Source: CALOBA01 sp942491465
GTDB taxonomy: Bacteria; Pseudomonadota; Gammaproteobacteria; Chromatiales; Chromatiaceae
Direction of reading: 5' to 3'
Assembly (NCBI GenBank): GCA_942491465.1
Contig: CALOBA010000008.1
Location: forward strand, 105,848 to 169,847
Length of the DNA: 64,000 nucleotides
Positions within the stretch are counted from its first letter, which is position 1. Every line of letters starts with the position of its first letter. The notes under the pieces are model-generated. The model was not told the origin of the DNA and did no database searches. It was given only the letters and a program-made list of their open reading frames with translations. Positions 9,572 to 18,523 of this stretch are shown piece after piece. The translations under genes were made by a program, and so were the position numbers.

Positions 9572-10258
9572 GTGGACCAGACCAAGATCCTGTTGATCGA
9601 GGACGAACCGGACCTGGCGGCGGTGCTGCTGGATTATCTGCTGCGCGACGGCTTCGATGCCGCGGTGGAGGCCGACGGTGCCGAGGGCCTGGCGCGCATC
9701 CGGCGTGCGCCCCCCGATCTGCTGCTGCTCGACCTGATGCTGCCGGGGCTCGACGGCCTGAGCATCCTGCGCGAGGTGCGCAAGACCTCGGAGCTGCCGG
9801 TGATCATGGTCACCGCACGGGTCGAGGAGATCGACCGCCTGCTCGGGCTGGAGCTGGGCGCCGACGACTATGTCTGCAAACCCTACTCGCCGCGCGAGGT
9901 GGTGGCGCGGGTCAAGAGCGTGCTGCGCCGCTCGCGGCCGCGGCAGCAAGCGGCGGTTGATCCGCACCAGCCACCGCCCATCGAGATCGACGCCGAGGGC
10001 TGGCAGGCAAGCCTCATGGGGCGCAACCTCGCCCTCACACCTAAGGAGTTCCTCCTCCTGCAGGCCCTGGCCAGCCGACCCGGCCGGGTGTTCTCGCGCG
10101 CCCGCCTGCTGGATCTGATCTACGAGGACAACCTGGACGTGAGCGAGCGCGCGGTGGACAGCCACATGAAGAACCTGCGCCGCAAGCTGCACCGCATCGA
10201 CCCCGAGCGCGAGATCATCCGCTCCGTCTACGGCGTCGGGTTCGTCTTGGAAGACTGA
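9572..10258 (+). CDS. OmpR-family response regulator
   Basis: 228 residues from a GTG one base after the kinase stop. The receiver domain shows the acidic pocket (LLIEDEPD), the phospho-acceptor aspartate near 53 in LLLLDLMLPGLDG, and the conserved lysine in YVCKPYS. A winged-helix DNA-binding domain fills about 130-228 and ends in VYGVGFVLED, typical of OmpR/BaeR regulators. It is the partner of the preceding kinase and the last gene of the 2.7-10.3 kb operon, making autoregulation likely. Confidence 0.92.
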   Translation: MDQTKILLIEDEPDLAAVLLDYLLRDGFDAAVEADGAEGLARIRRAPPDLLLLDLMLPGLDGLSILREVRKTSELPVIMVTARVEEIDRLLGLELGADDYVCKPYSPREVVARVKSVLRRSRPRQQAAVDPHQPPPIEIDAEGWQASLMGRNLALTPKEFLLLQALASRPGRVFSRARLLDLIYEDNLDVSERAVDSHMKNLRRKLHRIDPEREIIRSVYGVGFVLED

Positions 10259-10289
10259 AGGCCGCTTCCATCCACCGGATGCTCACCTC

Positions 10290-10436
10290 ATGTCGCCGAG
10301 CCACCGCGTCCGCCGCCGAATCACGCCCGCGCATGGAACGCCCGCTTGGGATGAGGCCACCGAGCCGTTGCCGGACTGGGATCGCTTCGGCTACCCCAAG
10401 CCCGACTTCGAGTCTCGCCAGCGCGTTGCATGGTAG
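10290..10436 (+). CDS. Possible 48-residue small protein or gene remnant
   Basis: An ATG at 10290 opens a 48-residue frame ending at a TAG at 10434-10436. The C-terminal part (PLPDWDRFGYPKPDFESR) looks protein-like and is rich in aromatic and acidic residues, unlike the shadow frames here. It lies between the response regulator and the convergent YihY gene. It could be a genuine short protein or the tail of a lost gene; no family was recognised. Confidence 0.3.
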   Translation: MSPSHRVRRRITPAHGTPAWDEATEPLPDWDRFGYPKPDFESRQRVAW

Positions 10437-10460
10437 CCGCCGTGTCCGACTTTGGCTGCC

Positions 10461-11867
10461 CTAGCCCTCGTCCCGCAGCGCCAGTTCCTTCAGGGTCATG
10501 GCCCCGAGGGACTCCTCCAGCGACGCCCCCAGTTGCTGCTCCACCGTCGCGATGGCGGCGTCCGGATCGCTGTCCGGCGTCACCACGGGGTCTTCGCCGA
10601 AGCGGCGGACATGATGCAGCAGATCGCGCACCAGCACCCGCTCCGGCGCCTGCGCCGGCAGCAGGCGCGGGGGAGTGGTGGCCGTGGTCACCAGAAAGCC
10701 ACCCTTGCTCAGGATAAGGATGGCGGTGCGGACGTTCACCAGCGGCAGGCGCACGGCCTGTGCCAGCTCGTCCTCCGTGGCGCCCTCGGTGCCGGCAAAA
10801 TGGTGCCGTGCCACGCGCTGCATCAGTTGCAGGGCCACGCGCTCGCGCAGCCGGTTGCTCAGTCGCAGGTCGCGGTCCCGGCTCGTGAGGTACTCCGGAT
10901 ATTGGAGGTAGAAGGCGATGTTGGCGCCGATGAGCACGATCAGCCAGGCGAAGTAGACCCACATCATGAACAGGATCGGGATCGCCAGGCTGGAATAGAT
11001 GGCCGCGTAGCGGGTCGAGCCGGCCATGAAGTCTGCGAACAGGGAGCCGGCGCCGATCCAGAGCAGCCCCGCCACCAGTGCCCCCACGACGGCCGGTCCG
11101 TAGCGTACACGGGTGTTGGGCACGAAGGTGTAGACGAAGGTGAAGGCGAGCGTGATCAGCAGTAAGGGAACCGCTTGCTCGCCGGTGTGCACCAGGAAGC
11201 CCAGCGGCTCGATGTCCACCAGGCGTTGCACGATGATGTTGCTACGCAGCGACGCCGACGCCGCCAGCGCCGAGAACAGCAGCACCGGTCCCACCAGCAG
11301 CACGCTGAGATAGCGGCTGAAACGCTCCGCGATGGGCCGCTGCCGGTCGATGCGCCAGGTCATGTTGAAGACCTGCTCGATCTTGGAGATCAGCGACACC
11401 ACCGAATACAGCAATATCGCGAGGCCCACGGCGCCCAGGACCCGCACGTTGGTGTTGTCCACGTAGCCGATGAGCTGCTGCGCAATCTCCTGGGCGCCGT
11501 CACCCAAGGGGTGGAGCGCCTGCATCAGCATGGGCTCCAGCTGGTTGTGCACGCCGAAGCCCTTGAGCACCGAGAAGCTCACCGCCAGCAGCGGCACCAG
11601 GCTCAGCAGCGTCGTGTACACCAGGCTCGTGGCCTCGAGCGTGAGCATGCCGGAGCCGATGTCGCGCCCCAGCGCCCGCACCAACCGCAGCGGCAGCCGC
11701 AGGTGCTGCTGCCAGGCGGGCAGGGCGGCGGCGTCGCCCCAGAGCAGCCGATCCCAGGCGCCCACGAGATTCGTGGTGGAGGATTGCCCAACAGCACCCG
11801 TACTGGCGTCGGGGCCGCTTGCCCCGCGCAACGCATCATCTTCGGAGGATTTCATCGTATCAAGCAC
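10461..11867 (-). CDS. YihY/BrkB-family inner membrane protein
   Basis: 468 residues, about the usual length plus a C-terminal extension. Several hydrophobic helices are visible, including LVYTTLLSLVPLLAVSFSVL and ILFMMWVYFAWLIVLIGANI, with the TWRIDRQRP loop typical of YihY (formerly mis-assigned as RNase BN). The ~110-residue C-terminal part resembles the winged-helix-like cytoplasmic domain often attached to this family. Start could be the first Met or the Met four codons later (MKSSED). Function of the family is unresolved, possibly membrane transport. Monocistronic and convergent with the upstream operon. Confidence 0.85.
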   Translation of the reverse strand: MLDTMKSSEDDALRGASGPDASTGAVGQSSTTNLVGAWDRLLWGDAAALPAWQQHLRLPLRLVRALGRDIGSGMLTLEATSLVYTTLLSLVPLLAVSFSVLKGFGVHNQLEPMLMQALHPLGDGAQEIAQQLIGYVDNTNVRVLGAVGLAILLYSVVSLISKIEQVFNMTWRIDRQRPIAERFSRYLSVLLVGPVLLFSALAASASLRSNIIVQRLVDIEPLGFLVHTGEQAVPLLLITLAFTFVYTFVPNTRVRYGPAVVGALVAGLLWIGAGSLFADFMAGSTRYAAIYSSLAIPILFMMWVYFAWLIVLIGANIAFYLQYPEYLTSRDRDLRLSNRLRERVALQLMQRVARHHFAGTEGATEDELAQAVRLPLVNVRTAILILSKGGFLVTTATTPPRLLPAQAPERVLVRDLLHHVRRFGEDPVVTPDSDPDAAIATVEQQLGASLEESLGAMTLKELALRDEG

Positions 11868-12314
11868 TCACCTGTTGCCGTCCGGCCCACCATTGTACTG
11901 GCAGCGCCCTGTTTTCTTCTCGCCGCGGAGCACCTCGAGGCGCCAACCACCCATTGCGAAACCCGTGCCGGGGATCGCTCGCACCGACGACGCCGCCGCC
12001 GCGGAGCCGCAGGCCGCGACATCGCGCTGCTTTAGCTCACCTCCAGCAGCAGCGACGCCCCGGCGATCGTCACCCACGGAATGTTGATGCAGCAGGCCCG
12101 GCTGTTGATCGATGGCCCGCGGGTGCGTTTGCTGTCCGGGCCTTGGATGCGGGGGCTTGAGCGTCTCGGAAAGCGCGGGCAACCGCGGGTTCCAGACGGC
12201 CGGTCCAGCACCGCCGGCAGTCGACGGTTGGATTTCCTGTCCATCCGCACCAACCTCGACGTTTGTCTGGTAGGTCAACAAAGTTAGTAGAATTCGCCCT
12301 GGAGAAAATTGAAC
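11868..12314. other. 447-bp intergenic stretch
   Basis: No gene can be supported. Short frames on both strands lack family similarity. GGAGAA at 12301-12306 probably serves the gene starting at 12315. Base composition drops from very GC-rich toward AT-richer at about 12250, where the foreign-looking gene begins. Confidence 0.4.
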
Positions 12315-13535
12315 ATGTCCAAAAACATAGAGGTGATGTCCGAATGCGTCTTTCGTCGTTTTCTTGAGAGCTATGAGATTGTCGATTGTCACATCGTCTC
12401 ATCGCGAGAGATCACTTTTCGTCTATTCAAGACCGTTGAAGACGAAGAAGACTTCGAGGATTCTATTGAACCGACGGAGAGATTCCTCCGCTGGGCACCC
12501 GACCTCCAGGCAGCCGATGAAGGTTTTGGTCTTGTGGATGCATTTAGCGCACCAGACCCGTTTCTGATGTTCTACGACAAGAACAACGGCAGGCTGCTTG
12601 GGACAACCCGGGGGGCCGTCGTTGGCCAAGCAGAGGGCGCCAATATCGGTAGGGACGAGATTACAAAATCACGGGCGAGGGCACAGTCGACACTTGGCGA
12701 TGTGCGCTATGTCTGTGGAACCGATGCAAGAGTGATCCGGCGCCCTTCCCCGGATGCACCCTGGGAAGATATGTCTCCCCCACCGCTACAACCTGCAAAG
12801 ACGACGGTCTTGGAGGATGTGGGAAACTTGCTTGCTTTGCGGAAGATCCAGAAAAAGGCAAGAAAGGCAAATAAAGACAATCCAATGGCGGCACTGCAAG
12901 GCGCCGTGGTCGAGGAAGGCTTACGCAAACTCGTCGATAGTATGCATGCAGAGGCGGGTCTTCCCATTGAGATTGACTTCAACGGAATTGCCGCCGTCAG
13001 TTGCAATGAGATCTATGTTGGCGGGACACGCGGTCTGCTGTTTAGATTCGATGGTGAGGTGTGGCGCCAGACGCAAACCGATTTACGAGAAATAAAGGCG
13101 ATTGTGGCAAGCCCAAATGGTGATGTCTTTGTGATGGGTAGGGCTATGGAATTTGGGGGTCCCACAATCTTGACCGGGCGGTTTGACCAATGGGTGCCCG
13201 TCGAGGATGCAACCCACCTCTATGAGCACATGTTCTGGATGAATAATGGCCTGGTGCTTAAGACCAGCCGCGAACTAAGCCAACTGCGCGATGGGCGGCT
13301 GGCCCCCTTCGTGCCCACGCTGCCCGAAACATTCCCATACAAAGGCCGGTTGCGCTTTAAGGAGGGTGTGCTTGTCCTGTTTGGGTCATCTTCTGTTCAG
13401 CTGTATGATGGCAGTGCTTGGACCGTCTTAGTGAGGTTTTATCCGCCCGAAGGATGGGATAAGAATGCTGTGGCACCGCTCGTCGCAGGGCTTCAGGATA
13501 TCTTGAACTCCCTAGACAAGAAAGCAGATCAATAA
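12315..13535 (+). CDS. Hypothetical protein with beta-propeller-like repeats
   Basis: 406 residues; the start is ATG 12315, ten bases after GGAG (a TTG two codons earlier is possible). The N-terminal half is acidic and partly charged/helical (KIQKKARKANKDN). The C-terminal half has repeated strands of the kind found in propeller blades: EIYVGGTRGLLFRFDGEVWR, then GDVFVMGRAM, then LRFKEGVLVLFGSSSVQLYD. No signal peptide and no known family recognised. Codon use is clearly less GC-rich than its neighbours, suggesting horizontal transfer. Propeller proteins of this style often accompany polymorphic toxin loci, but nothing here proves that link. Confidence 0.6.
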   Translation: MSKNIEVMSECVFRRFLESYEIVDCHIVSSREITFRLFKTVEDEEDFEDSIEPTERFLRWAPDLQAADEGFGLVDAFSAPDPFLMFYDKNNGRLLGTTRGAVVGQAEGANIGRDEITKSRARAQSTLGDVRYVCGTDARVIRRPSPDAPWEDMSPPPLQPAKTTVLEDVGNLLALRKIQKKARKANKDNPMAALQGAVVEEGLRKLVDSMHAEAGLPIEIDFNGIAAVSCNEIYVGGTRGLLFRFDGEVWRQTQTDLREIKAIVASPNGDVFVMGRAMEFGGPTILTGRFDQWVPVEDATHLYEHMFWMNNGLVLKTSRELSQLRDGRLAPFVPTLPETFPYKGRLRFKEGVLVLFGSSSVQLYDGSAWTVLVRFYPPEGWDKNAVAPLVAGLQDILNSLDKKADQ

Positions 13536-13756
13536 TGCGGTGGGGCGCAATAGGTCGCGCATCTTGCGGCGCTCCAGCGCCGCGACCGCCGTGCCGGCGG
13601 CGCGCTAAGACGATTTCTGTCAACTTTCATCCCATCTGACTGGTCTTGACGCCCGCCTTCGGCGTCGGACCGGCAGTCACACAGCTCGCTCAGCTCCCGC
13701 CAGCCCTCCTTGAAGGCGAACGTCAATCCTGCGTCATATGGTATGAAAGTTTCCGG

Positions 13757-13948
13757 CAATCGCCTAAGCAGATCGATGTAAAGCGCGTAGTCGTCGTCGA
13801 AGAAGACTCGACTGCGCCGGTTTCACCGTTGAGTAACGTGGTGGGGAAGTCCAGGGACAACGATGCGAGGTAAGCGCGCCATGGCGGAAGCATGCCAGGT
13901 CTTGGTGCATTTAGTAAGCTGTCATCGTAATTCTGTCACCGTAATTCC
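13757..13948 (-). mobile_element. RAYT element fragment A (5' part only)
   Basis: Reverse complement of the left part of the element at 19692-20133. It has two stacked terminal repeats (ATTACGGTGACAG type, 13909-13948), the start codon of the transposase at about 13882, and coding sequence up to the ALYIDLL region. There similarity ends abruptly and an unrelated frame (PETFIPYDAGLTFAFKEGW) continues to about 13680. The coding part is interrupted by stops and small indels. Confidence 0.75.
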
Positions 13949-14019
13949 TACCCGGCAGCGGGCAGCGGCTCAACTGCAACACCTGCCCCAACGAGGCTCG
14001 CACGGCCTTGAGCGCCCGA

Positions 14020-14859
14020 TCAGCGCCCGCACATCGCCACGCTTCCACCGCCGTTATCTTGGCCGCGGCAACTCCGCCCCCATCGGTACGCGAAAGCGGG
14101 CAGACCCGCCAGGAAGAGGATCACCGTCGCCGGTGTGGGCACAGGCCGCCAGGCTTCCGCACCGAGGAACCAATACCCTTGCCCCCAGCCGGTCACCTGG
14201 GCACTCAGCGCTTGGGTGTAGCTGTTGCCACCATCCAGACTCACCGACGCGGAGAATGCGTCGTTTGCGTCATCGAAGTCCAAAGCCAGGTGAATGTCGC
14301 CGGAAAGGTCCGCGGGATTCAGCACATTGCCAGCCAGGAAATATCCATAGTAATCACTAAATGCGGATGCTGAATAGCCTTGCGGTAGCCCCGTCATACT
14401 CGCCATCTCGGCAGAGACGTTGGCGAGAAAAAACGACAGCACATCGGTGCCGACGTCAGGGTCAGGCGAACCACTCCAGAAATTCATCACGAAGACCTCG
14501 TCTTGTGCGGGCAATCCCGATGTCCAGACCGATTCGGCACGAAAATCTCCGGAGCCGTCTTGAATAGAAAAGGTCCCGGTGTCGTTGTATATGTAGCTGT
14601 ACTCGCGTTCAAGATCGCCGATAAACGGTGACCTGGATCCCGGCGTTGAGAAGGTGGCCGTAGAATTGGATTCGACGACGGTTGGATCGTATACGATCCA
14701 TGGAGCAAGCTCGCCATTATCGAAGTCTTCTGTTTGGTCGACTGGGAGGTTTCCGGTAACAGAGAATCGGTCCACGGAAAGCGAATAGGCGTACAACGGA
14801 CTAGACACGCCAACCATTGCCGCCGTCGCAATACCGATAAACGGGAAATAGGCTTTCAT
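14020..14859 (-). CDS. PEP-CTERM-like exported protein
   Basis: 279 residues. N-terminal signal peptide MKAYFPFIGIATAAMVGVSS; the start at 14859 is chosen because it begins this signal, an extension to 14943 does not. The middle is Ser/Asp/Gly-rich and resembles extracellular beta-sandwich proteins. Near the C-terminus, VPTPATVILFLAGLPAFAYR is a PEP-CTERM-type sorting signal (VPxPA motif, membrane helix, basic cluster), so the protein should be recognised by an exosortase and released to the surface or matrix. About 18 residues follow the basic cluster, longer than usual, so a frameshift close to the end is possible. No exosortase gene is in the window. Confidence 0.7.
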   Translation of the reverse strand: MKAYFPFIGIATAAMVGVSSPLYAYSLSVDRFSVTGNLPVDQTEDFDNGELAPWIVYDPTVVESNSTATFSTPGSRSPFIGDLEREYSYIYNDTGTFSIQDGSGDFRAESVWTSGLPAQDEVFVMNFWSGSPDPDVGTDVLSFFLANVSAEMASMTGLPQGYSASAFSDYYGYFLAGNVLNPADLSGDIHLALDFDDANDAFSASVSLDGGNSYTQALSAQVTGWGQGYWFLGAEAWRPVPTPATVILFLAGLPAFAYRWGRSCRGQDNGGGSVAMCGR

Positions 14860-15054
14860 TGAATTCTCTCGTCGCGCAATCAAACACAGTGGGAAAGATA
14901 CGCAAACGCGACTGGTGCATCCTGCCGCGCCTTCGCGGATCAAGCTTAGTTCAGGTACGACTGCGATTCAAGATGCCGTCGAAGCACCTTGGGTTTTGAC
15001 GCTCGGCCGCGACGATACCGGTTGGTCGGTTTCGTGGGCCTGCTTCCCGTCGAA

Positions 15055-15142
15055 TCACAAGACCGGGGTCAGGTCTTGACTTCGAGACCGGGGTCAGGTC
15101 TTGACTTTTGCCTCTGTTGGTCGATTCAAGATGCCCAACGAA
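15055..15142. repeat. Inverted repeat arm, left (GACCGGGGTCAGGTCTTGAC type)
   Basis: GACCGGGGTCAGGTCTTGAC occurs twice in tandem, then continues TTTTGCCTCTG and GATTCAAGATGCCCAAC. The same ~55 bp, inverted, lie at 15862-15920. A solitary GATTCAAGATGCC also occurs at about 14965. The arms frame about 0.8 kb of transposase debris and probably mark the ends of a mobile element. Confidence 0.7.
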
Positions 15143-15399
15143 TATGGTTAGATCGCGCGAGCGCAGCGAGCCGCGATCTGAACCGGTCGTTGGACGAGCC
15201 CGGGGTTGATGAATCACGGGGAGGCCATAGAAGACGTCTTCCATGAAGCCGGTGGTGTGCCGGCCGCGGGAACCCGCGACCGACGCACCACCGGCTTGCT
15301 TCGTCGCCGTTGCGGCGACGGTGGCAGGCCGAAGCGGGGATTGCGCGCTGTGCGGCCCAAACTGGAGCCGAGCGCGGTCCTCGGCCTGCGGCAGCCGAA

Positions 15400-15577
15400 A
15401 ACCGAGTGGTCGGATTCTCGGCGGCGGCTACATCACCGGCGCCTCGGCTACGGCGAGCGGCTCGAAGACCCCGCGGTGATCAAGAAGATTCTCACCCACA
15501 TCGACAGCAAAAACGCTTCCGCCGAACCCGCCCGGTTGCCGCCCTGTCGGGCACCACCGCAGGCGCGTTGGTTCTGA
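15400..15577 (+). pseudogene. Tail of an IS91-like transposase
   Basis: The frame contains YGERLEDPAVIKKILTHID and ends soon after a Pro/Ala/Arg-rich tail. A 'T(D/E)PAVI(R/K)KIL.H' block closing the protein is typical of the C-terminus of IS91/IS801-type transposases. The catalytic part is missing. The fragment lies between the inverted arms at 15055-15142 and 15862-15985. Confidence 0.4.
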
Positions 15578-15861
15578 TCGAACCTACCACCAGCCTACCA
15601 CCCGCCCCACATCACCGGCGCCGACCCTGAAAGGCCAGGTAGGGGAGCGCTCGCCTTAACCGGCAGAATCCGCCCCAACTCGCCCCACTGACGGACAATT
15701 TCCCGGCTCGGGAGGCTAGGACTCAGGTCGATATTCCCTCGAAAGCAGCGTTGACAGCCGCCAAACGACCGATCGATACTCGGGCGACCTGGGAAGCAGG
15801 GCGTTTATGCTTCCTATACTCGACGGATTTGGCCTGAAAGCTTGACAGACCACCTCAGGGC

Positions 15862-15985
15862 GTATGTTGGGCATCTTGAATCGGCTACCAGAGGCAAAAG
15901 TCAAGACCTGACCCCGGTCCTTCGTCCTTTGTGACCCCGGTCCTTTTTTGACCCCGGTCCTTTTTGAGGCAAAAGTCAAGACCTG
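15862..15985. repeat. Inverted repeat arm, right (TCAAGACCTGACCCCGGTC type)
   Basis: Inverted counterpart of 15055-15142: GGGCATCTTGAATC, GAGGCAAAAGTCAAGACCTG and then GACCCCGGTCCTT repeated about three times, with a second GAGGCAAAAGTCAAGACCTG at 15966-15985. The second repeat directly abuts the truncated minus-strand gene fragment that follows. Confidence 0.7.
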
Positions 15986-16425
15986 AACACCGACATGTCG
16001 GTGACCCGGGCCGATGGGATCTTCAGGGCCACCCGCGCCGTCTCGCGCTCGCCATCGACTGGGCGGGAGGCCAGGACGTCGGCCTCGAACGCGACCTGCT
16101 CGATGCTCGCCTGCGCCGCGCCGATCCGGGGCATGGTCGCGTCGGAGAGCGCGAGCTGCGCGCGCAGCAACGGCGTACCGCCCGTGCGCGGCTCGACGCT
16201 GAGCGTGGCCTGCCCGTTGTCGAGCGTCGCGCCGGCATCGCGTTGGGCGCGGGCAGGGAGCTTGAGCAGCAGGTTGGTGCGCCCCGCAAGCGCATCGTAG
16301 CGGACCTGCGCAGCAGCCGCAGACAGGTCTTGAGAAGCGTCGTTGGACGGTGGTCGGTGGGATGGTTTCTCCGCGATCGACCTCGATGGGTTTGCGGCTG
16401 GAAGCCGCTTGATGGAAATCGCCAC
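15976..16425 (-). pseudogene. Fragment of an exported beta-rich (AsmA-like?) protein
   Basis: About 130 residues with alternating hydrophobic pattern (ARVALKIPSARVTDMSVF, ATLDNGQATLSVEP) that resemble the repeated beta strands of AsmA/YdbH-type envelope proteins. The frame runs into the TCAAGACCTG repeat at 15985, which supplies its last codons and stop, so the 3' part was lost when that repeat arrived. The 5' end around 16425 overlaps the upstream region of the L,D-transpeptidase gene and has no clear start. Confidence 0.35.
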
Positions 16426-16499
16426 GGCTTGCCGAGGCCGCGCAGGTAAGGCAACCTCCGCGCTGACCCGCCACCCTCTGGAGATCGCTTTCCCGATTC

Positions 16500-18413
16500 A
16501 TGCTGTTGCCTCCACTCCTCCGGGCGCTGCTCGGCGCCTCGCTCTACCTCCTCGCCGCCTCGACCTCGCTGGCGGAGGACCCTGAACTCGCCGCGCGCAT
16601 CGGCCGGCTTCAACAAGGCGAGACACTCGAAGTCCAGGGCGCCAGGATCGCCACCGGCGGCCTGATCGCCGACTATTACGCACAACGCGGCTACGACCTG
16701 GCGTTCGACGACGACAGCATGCGCGATGTCCTGGACGGGATCGAAGGCATGCGGGCGCATGGTCTCGATCCCGACGACTATCACCGCCAGGCCCTGTCGG
16801 CCCTGCGGGCGCGCGCGCGCTCCCCGGCGGAGCGGGCGGACCTCGAGTTGCTGCTCATGGACGCCTTGCTGCGCATGGCTTCCCACCGGGCCTATGGCAA
16901 GGTGAACCCCGCCACCCTGGACGCCAACTGGAACCTCGAGCAACCGCTGGTGACATCCGATCCGCTGGCCGAGCTCAAGCGGGCCATGGCCTCGGCATCG
17001 CCCATGGGGCACCTGGACGGGCTGCTCGACGACGCCGATTTCTATCATGAGCTCAAGCGCGCACTGGCGCGGTATCGGCAGCTCGCCGCCGCCGGCGGCT
17101 GGCGGCAGATCCCCTCCGGACCTTCGCTCAAGGCCGGCATGACGGACCCGCGGGTGCGGGCCGTGCGGGCTCGCCTGCGGGTCACCGGCGAGCTTGCCGA
17201 CGCCAGCGGGCCGGACAGCCCAGTGTTCGACGACGGACTCGAACGCGCCGTGGCCAACTTTCAGCGGCGTCACGGGCTGGACGCCGATGGCGTCATCGGC
17301 CCGGCGACGCTGACCGCCATGAACCTGCCCGCAACGGCCCGCATCGACCAGCTGCGCGTCAATCTCGAACGCGCCCGCTGGGTCCAGCGCGATCTGCCGG
17401 CCGACTTCGTCCTGGTCAATATCGCGGGTTTTCGGGTCTATCTGGTGCGTGCGGGAGCGGTGGTCTGGTCGTCGCGTGTGCAGGTCGGAAAGACCTATCG
17501 CAAGACGCCGGTATTCCGCGACGCTATCCGCTACATCGTCCTCAACCCCACCTGGACGGTCCCGCCCGGCATCCTCAGGGAGGACATCATCCCGCAGGCA
17601 AGAAAGGACCCGAATAGCATCCGCAGCAAGGGGTTGCGGGTGCTCGACCAGGACGGGCGCGAGGTCGACCCCCAGGCCGTGAACTGGTCCGCCGAGCCCT
17701 TTCCCTACCGGCTGCGGCAGGACCCCGGCCCGAACAACGCGCTGGGGCGGGTCAAGCTGATGTTCCCGAACGCGCACCTGGTCTATCTGCACGACACGCC
17801 CAGCCAGGGGCTGTTCGACCGGTCGCAACGAACAACCAGTTCGGGCTGCATTCGGGTTGAGCACCCCTTCGACCTCACCGAACGTGTGCTGGCCGGCACG
17901 CCGGGCTGGGATCGCGCGCGCATCGACCAGGCGGTCGCCTCCGAACGTACCACGCGCATCGACCTGACGCGGCCGCTGCCCGTCCTGATCCTGTACTGGA
18001 CCGCCGAGGTCATGGATGCAGGAGGCGTCGCCTTCAGAGAAGACATTTATGAGAGAGACACACCCGTGCTGCGCGCCCTGAACCGTGCGCCCAAGTTCGC
18101 CGGCCCCTGGTCCCCCGCGCCCGCCGCCGCGCCAGAGCGAGCGCAAGCCGAGGCCGAGCCGAAGACCCCGGCTCCGGCATCCGGCGACTGGGTAGTTCAG
18201 GTCGCGAGCCTGTCCAGCGGCGCGGCGGCCGAACGCTTCGCCCAAGCGCTGGACCGACAAGGGTTCCCGGCATTCGTCGCGCAGGCCCAGATCGACGGCA
18301 AGACCTACCATCGCGTTCGCCTTGGACCCTTGGCGAGCCGCGACGCCGCGAATGCCATGGCCGAGCGCCTAGAGGCACAGGCAGGCCACCAGGGACAGGT
18401 CCTCAGGCGTTGA
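16500..18413 (+). CDS. Murein L,D-transpeptidase (YcbB/LdtD type) with C-terminal SPOR domain
   Basis: 637 residues. Signal peptide (LLGASLYLLAASTSLA), an N-terminal scaffold domain with YYAQRGYDLAF, a peptidoglycan-binding helix bundle near 250-275 (FQRRHGLDADGVIGPATL), then the YkuD catalytic domain with the nucleophile in SSGCIRVE near 447-454 and the upstream histidine in YLHDTPSQ. It should form 3-3 meso-DAP cross-links in the periplasm. Unlike E. coli LdtD it carries after a Pro/Ala linker (about 540-560) a SPOR domain (about 562-637, beginning WVVQVASLSSGAAAERF). SPOR domains bind denuded glycan at the division septum, so the enzyme is probably septum-targeted. A lipoprotein gene started six bases downstream but is cut by a RAYT element. 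Confidence 0.92.
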   Translation: MLLPPLLRALLGASLYLLAASTSLAEDPELAARIGRLQQGETLEVQGARIATGGLIADYYAQRGYDLAFDDDSMRDVLDGIEGMRAHGLDPDDYHRQALSALRARARSPAERADLELLLMDALLRMASHRAYGKVNPATLDANWNLEQPLVTSDPLAELKRAMASASPMGHLDGLLDDADFYHELKRALARYRQLAAAGGWRQIPSGPSLKAGMTDPRVRAVRARLRVTGELADASGPDSPVFDDGLERAVANFQRRHGLDADGVIGPATLTAMNLPATARIDQLRVNLERARWVQRDLPADFVLVNIAGFRVYLVRAGAVVWSSRVQVGKTYRKTPVFRDAIRYIVLNPTWTVPPGILREDIIPQARKDPNSIRSKGLRVLDQDGREVDPQAVNWSAEPFPYRLRQDPGPNNALGRVKLMFPNAHLVYLHDTPSQGLFDRSQRTTSSGCIRVEHPFDLTERVLAGTPGWDRARIDQAVASERTTRIDLTRPLPVLILYWTAEVMDAGGVAFREDIYERDTPVLRALNRAPKFAGPWSPAPAAAPERAQAEAEPKTPAPASGDWVVQVASLSSGAAAERFAQALDRQGFPAFVAQAQIDGKTYHRVRLGPLASRDAANAMAERLEAQAGHQGQVLRR

Positions 18414-18419
18414 TGGACT

Positions 18420-18523
18420 ATGCGTCTTGTTTTGCGAACGCTTCTGGTCGCCTATGGTTGTCTCGCCTCTGGGTGCGCGAGCGTCCCCGACGAGACGCTG
18501 TTGCTCGCCCGCGATGGTGAGAC
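18420..18523 (+). pseudogene. Lipoprotein gene truncated by a RAYT element
   Basis: An ATG six bases after the L,D-transpeptidase stop begins a lipoprotein signal peptide with lipobox LASGC (MRLVLRTLLVAYGCLASGCA). After about 35 residues the sequence changes to RAYT transposase, giving an in-frame chimeric ORF up to 18773. The original lipoprotein was presumably co-transcribed with the transpeptidase; its family cannot be told from the remnant. Confidence 0.6.

Larger units (their letters stand above)
14860..16499. other. Repeat-rich stretch with transposase and gene debris
   Basis: No intact gene. It holds inverted arms built from the TCAAGACCTGACCCCGGTC motif (15055-15142 and 15862-15985), an IS91-like transposase tail between them, and a fragment of an AsmA-like protein on the minus strand at 15976-16425. 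All three are listed separately. Confidence 0.55.

Noticed and set aside
16023..18311. 762-codon frame on the minus strand across the L,D-transpeptidase gene
   Set aside because: Antisense shadow of a clearly identified gene in GC-rich DNA; no domain, low-complexity Arg/Gly content.
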